64,000 bases of DNA from JAJVHZ01 sp041395385. Its GTDB lineage: Bacteria > Pseudomonadota > Gammaproteobacteria > JAJPIJ01. Positions 61,880 to 64,000 of this stretch are shown here, one piece after another (position 1 is the stretch's first letter; each line of letters opens with the position of its first letter). The translations under genes and the position numbers were made by a program. The DNA is taken from assembly GCA_041395385.1 (NCBI GenBank), contig JAWLAN010000006.1, positions 186,001 through 250,000 of the forward strand, written 5' to 3'. Below the pieces are notes generated by a model that made no database searches, had not been told where the DNA came from, and saw nothing but the letters and a program-made list of their open reading frames with translations.

Positions 61880-63265
61880 TCACCGCAGCGGCACGCTCAC
61901 ACCGTCCTCCCGCATGCGCGCGAGCTTGTAGCGCAGCGTGCGTTCGCTGATCCCGAGCCTGGCCGCGGCCGTCCTGCGGCTGCCGCGGGATTCCTGCAAC
62001 GCGTCCATGATGATCTTGCGCTCGCGATCGCGCAGGTCGCCGGCCAGCGAGTCGTTCTCGGCGTCGGCCGCGCCGCAATCCGCACCGGCCGGCTCCTCGG
62101 CGGTCGCGATCGTCGGCGTCGGCAATATCGCACCGCGCTGTTCGAAGCGAATGTCGCGCGCCTCGATCTGCCGGCCATCGTGCACGATGAGGGCGCGCTG
62201 CATGACGTTGTCCAGTTCCCGCACGTTGCCCGGCCAGCCATAGGATCGGAGCAGTGCGCAGGCCTCGGGCGACAACACCGGACAGCCGACGCTGGTGCGC
62301 GCCGCGGCTCGTGCTAGCAGGAATTCTGCCAGCGGCACGATGTCCTCGCGGCGCTCGCGCAGCGCGGGCACGCGAATGGGAAATACGTTCAGACGGTAGA
62401 AAAGATCCTCTCGGAAGCGACCGGCGTCGACCTCCCCGCGCAGGTCGCGGTTGGTGGTGGCGATGACGCGCACGTCCAGATCGATGACCTTGTTGCTGCC
62501 GAGACGCTCGACCTGCCGTTCCTGCAGCACGCGCAGCAGCTTGGCCTGCAGCGGCAGCGACATCTCCGAGATCTCGTCCAGCAGGATGGATCCCCCCTGC
62601 GCCTGCTCGAACTTGCCGGGACTGGGCTTGTAGGCGCCTGTGAAGGCCCCCTTCTCGTAGCCGAACAGGATCGCCTCCAGCATGTTCTCCGGGATGGCCG
62701 CGCAATTGAGCGCGATCGCCGGTCCCCTGCTGCGCGGGGAGTTCGCGTGCAGGTAGCGGAACATGACCTCCTTGCCGACCCCGCTCTCGCCGGTCAGCAA
62801 CACCGTGGCGTCACTCTGCGCCACGCGCCGCGCGAGCTTGACGACCTCCTTCATGACGGGGTCGACCGCCACCATGCCGCCGTCGATGGTGGCGGTGGCG
62901 CCAGAAGCCGAAAGCATTTCCGAGACCTTGGCGGCGAGTACCTCCGCGTCGAACGGCTTGACGAGATAATCGGAGGCGCCGTCTCGCATCGCCTGCACCG
63001 CGCTCGGAATCGTGCCGTAGGCGGTCATGAGCAGCACCGGCAGCGAGGCGTGTCGCGCCTTCACGTGCGTCAGCAGCGTGTGGCCGTCCATCGGGCGCAT
63101 CTGTATGTCACTGACGACCAGGTCGAACTGCTGCTCGCCGAGCGCCGCCAGCGCGGCATGGCCGTCGGCCGCACCGAAGACCTCGTGGCCCGCGAGTTCC
63201 AGCGTCATCGACAAGGCCTCGCGCAATGCGTTGTCATCCTCGACGACGAGAATTCTCGCACTCAT
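61880..63265 (-). CDS. fleR: Sigma-54-dependent flagellar response regulator (FleR/FlrC)
   Basis: 461 residues from ATG 63265 (MSARILVVEDD). Receiver with phospho-acceptor in FDLVVSDIQMRPMDGH; AAA+ domain with GESGVGKE, GAFTGAYKP (sigma-54 contact) and LLDEISEMSLPLQAKLL; C-terminal Fis helix-turn-helix RRTAAARLGISERTLRYKL. With FleS it drives the middle (class III) flagellar genes. Confidence 0.94.
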   Translation of the reverse strand: MSARILVVEDDNALREALSMTLELAGHEVFGAADGHAALAALGEQQFDLVVSDIQMRPMDGHTLLTHVKARHASLPVLLMTAYGTIPSAVQAMRDGASDYLVKPFDAEVLAAKVSEMLSASGATATIDGGMVAVDPVMKEVVKLARRVAQSDATVLLTGESGVGKEVMFRYLHANSPRSRGPAIALNCAAIPENMLEAILFGYEKGAFTGAYKPSPGKFEQAQGGSILLDEISEMSLPLQAKLLRVLQERQVERLGSNKVIDLDVRVIATTNRDLRGEVDAGRFREDLFYRLNVFPIRVPALRERREDIVPLAEFLLARAAARTSVGCPVLSPEACALLRSYGWPGNVRELDNVMQRALIVHDGRQIEARDIRFEQRGAILPTPTIATAEEPAGADCGAADAENDSLAGDLRDRERKIIMDALQESRGSRRTAAARLGISERTLRYKLARMREDGVSVPLR

Positions 63266-63331
63266 GGAATCAACCTCAGCTCGCTCCGGTGCCCGCGGCT
63301 CGCGGGCATGCACATGTCCATGGTCATCGGA

Positions 63332-64000
63332 TCAAACCGCAGCCGTGGCCGGCGTGGACTCCTCGGCCGCTCCCCGCAGCGGCAGGCGCACGAGAAACGT
63401 GCTGCCGCTGCCGCTCGGCGGCTCGAGCGTGATCTCCCCGCCGTGGGCGCGTATGACCGCCTGGGTCACCGCCAGACCCAGGCCGCTTCCGCCCATGCGG
63501 GTGGTGAAGAAGGGTTCGAAAATCGTCTCGCGCAGGTTCGGCGGGATGCCCGGACCGTCGTCGGTGAAGCGCAGCAGGGCCATGTCGTCGCCGTCGGTCA
63601 CCGCCTCGATCATCATCGAGCCGTTGCCTCCGCAGGCCTGGCGCGCGTTGTCGATGAGGTTGCGCAGCGCGCTGGCCAGCGCGTCGCGGTTGCCGCGCAC
63701 GCGCGCGCTGCCGGTAGTGTCGAGCACCTCGATGCGGAAGGCGTCCAGCGCGCTGCCGCCGTCGCTGGCCAGTTCCCGGAGCAGATCCGAGAGCGTCACC
63801 TCGGCGGCATCGAAGGCGCCGCCGCGCGCGAACAGCAGCATGTCGGCGACCAGCCGCTCCAGATGCTGCAGCCGGTTCATCGCCTGGTCGATGCACTTCT
63901 GCCGCAGCGTCTCGTCGCCGCGCCCCAGCCGCACGTTGGAGAGGTAGAGAATGGCGGAGGCCAGCGGCGTGCGCACCTGGTGCGCGAGCGCGGCGGCCAT
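63332..64000 (-). CDS. fleS: Flagellar sensor histidine kinase (FleS/FlrB), C-terminal part
   Basis: Partial: about 223 codons, cut by the right edge. H-box MAAALAHQVRTPLASAILYL, N-box ALRNLIDNARQAC, DDGPGIPPN, GSGLGLAVTQAVI. No membrane part is in view; FlrB/FleS-type sensors are cytoplasmic. It pairs with FleR 66 bases downstream. Confidence 0.9.
   Translation of the reverse strand: MAAALAHQVRTPLASAILYLSNVRLGRGDETLRQKCIDQAMNRLQHLERLVADMLLFARGGAFDAAEVTLSDLLRELASDGGSALDAFRIEVLDTTGSARVRGNRDALASALRNLIDNARQACGGNGSMMIEAVTDGDDMALLRFTDDGPGIPPNLRETIFEPFFTTRMGGSGLGLAVTQAVIRAHGGEITLEPPSGSGSTFLVRLPLRGAAEESTPATAAV

Noticed and set aside
1..64000. CRISPR arrays, tRNA or rRNA genes, insertion sequences and phage genes
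   Set aside because: Looked for repeats with regular spacing, cloverleaf-like T-loop sequences, transposase motifs and terminal repeats; none seen.

Overview
This is a high-GC, gene-dense stretch of a Gammaproteobacterium. I cannot name the genus. A FleSR/FliEFGHIJK flagellar block, NasST-controlled nitrate assimilation, RegBA, the small HemP and DUF2333 proteins and the high GC fit a Pseudomonas/Xanthomonas/Chromatiales-like lineage. I see no rRNA, tRNA, CRISPR array, insertion sequence or prophage gene.

Layout. (1) 1-16.8 kb is a nitrate-assimilation region: nirB (cut by the left edge), a PP2C-Ser/Thr kinase fusion, nasA, nasS-nasT and a decayed outer-membrane porin gene. It is interleaved with a molybdate module (ModE-type regulator, modABC; molybdenum is needed by nitrate reductase) and a Fur-type iron-uptake operon (hemP, small CxxC protein, TonB-dependent receptor, PepSY membrane protein). 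(2) 16.9-31.4 kb is mixed housekeeping: trmO, a phospholipid-synthesis trio resembling ynbAB plus plsC, IalB-like, DUF192, photolyase, MxaD-like, beta-propeller, RRM protein, DUF2333, phosphoserine aminotransferase and a 1388-residue membrane protein of unknown function. (3) 31.4-42.6 kb holds an FKBP isomerase, an HDOD signalling protein, the redox system RegB/RegA divergent from a SoxCD-type sulfite dehydrogenase pair, a tandem UspA protein, a Ca2+/Na+ antiporter, small enzymes, and a DUF4396-cueR copper operon with a readable CueR promoter. (4) 42.9-48.7 kb is a complete Mrp Na+/H+ antiporter operon with fused A and B subunits. (5) 48.7-54.1 kb is a Ca2+-type P-ATPase, a MaoC-Pta fusion enzyme and a tandem UspA protein. 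(6) 54.5-64 kb is the flagellar cluster fleS (cut by the right edge)-fleR-fliE-F-G-H-I-J-K, with a 63-codon gene on the opposite strand behind a sigma-28 promoter.

The most coherent regulatory story is in the nitrate region. Three transcription units (nirB, nasA and the decayed porin) each carry the same 5' architecture: a sigma-54 -24/-12 element, then two consecutive hairpins starting close to the predicted +1, then an intrinsic-terminator-like hairpin just before the gene. NasT is an ANTAR-domain protein, so the whole forms a nitrate-responsive antitermination regulon under nitrogen (sigma-54) control. The porin gene kept its leader but has a frameshift and an in-frame stop.
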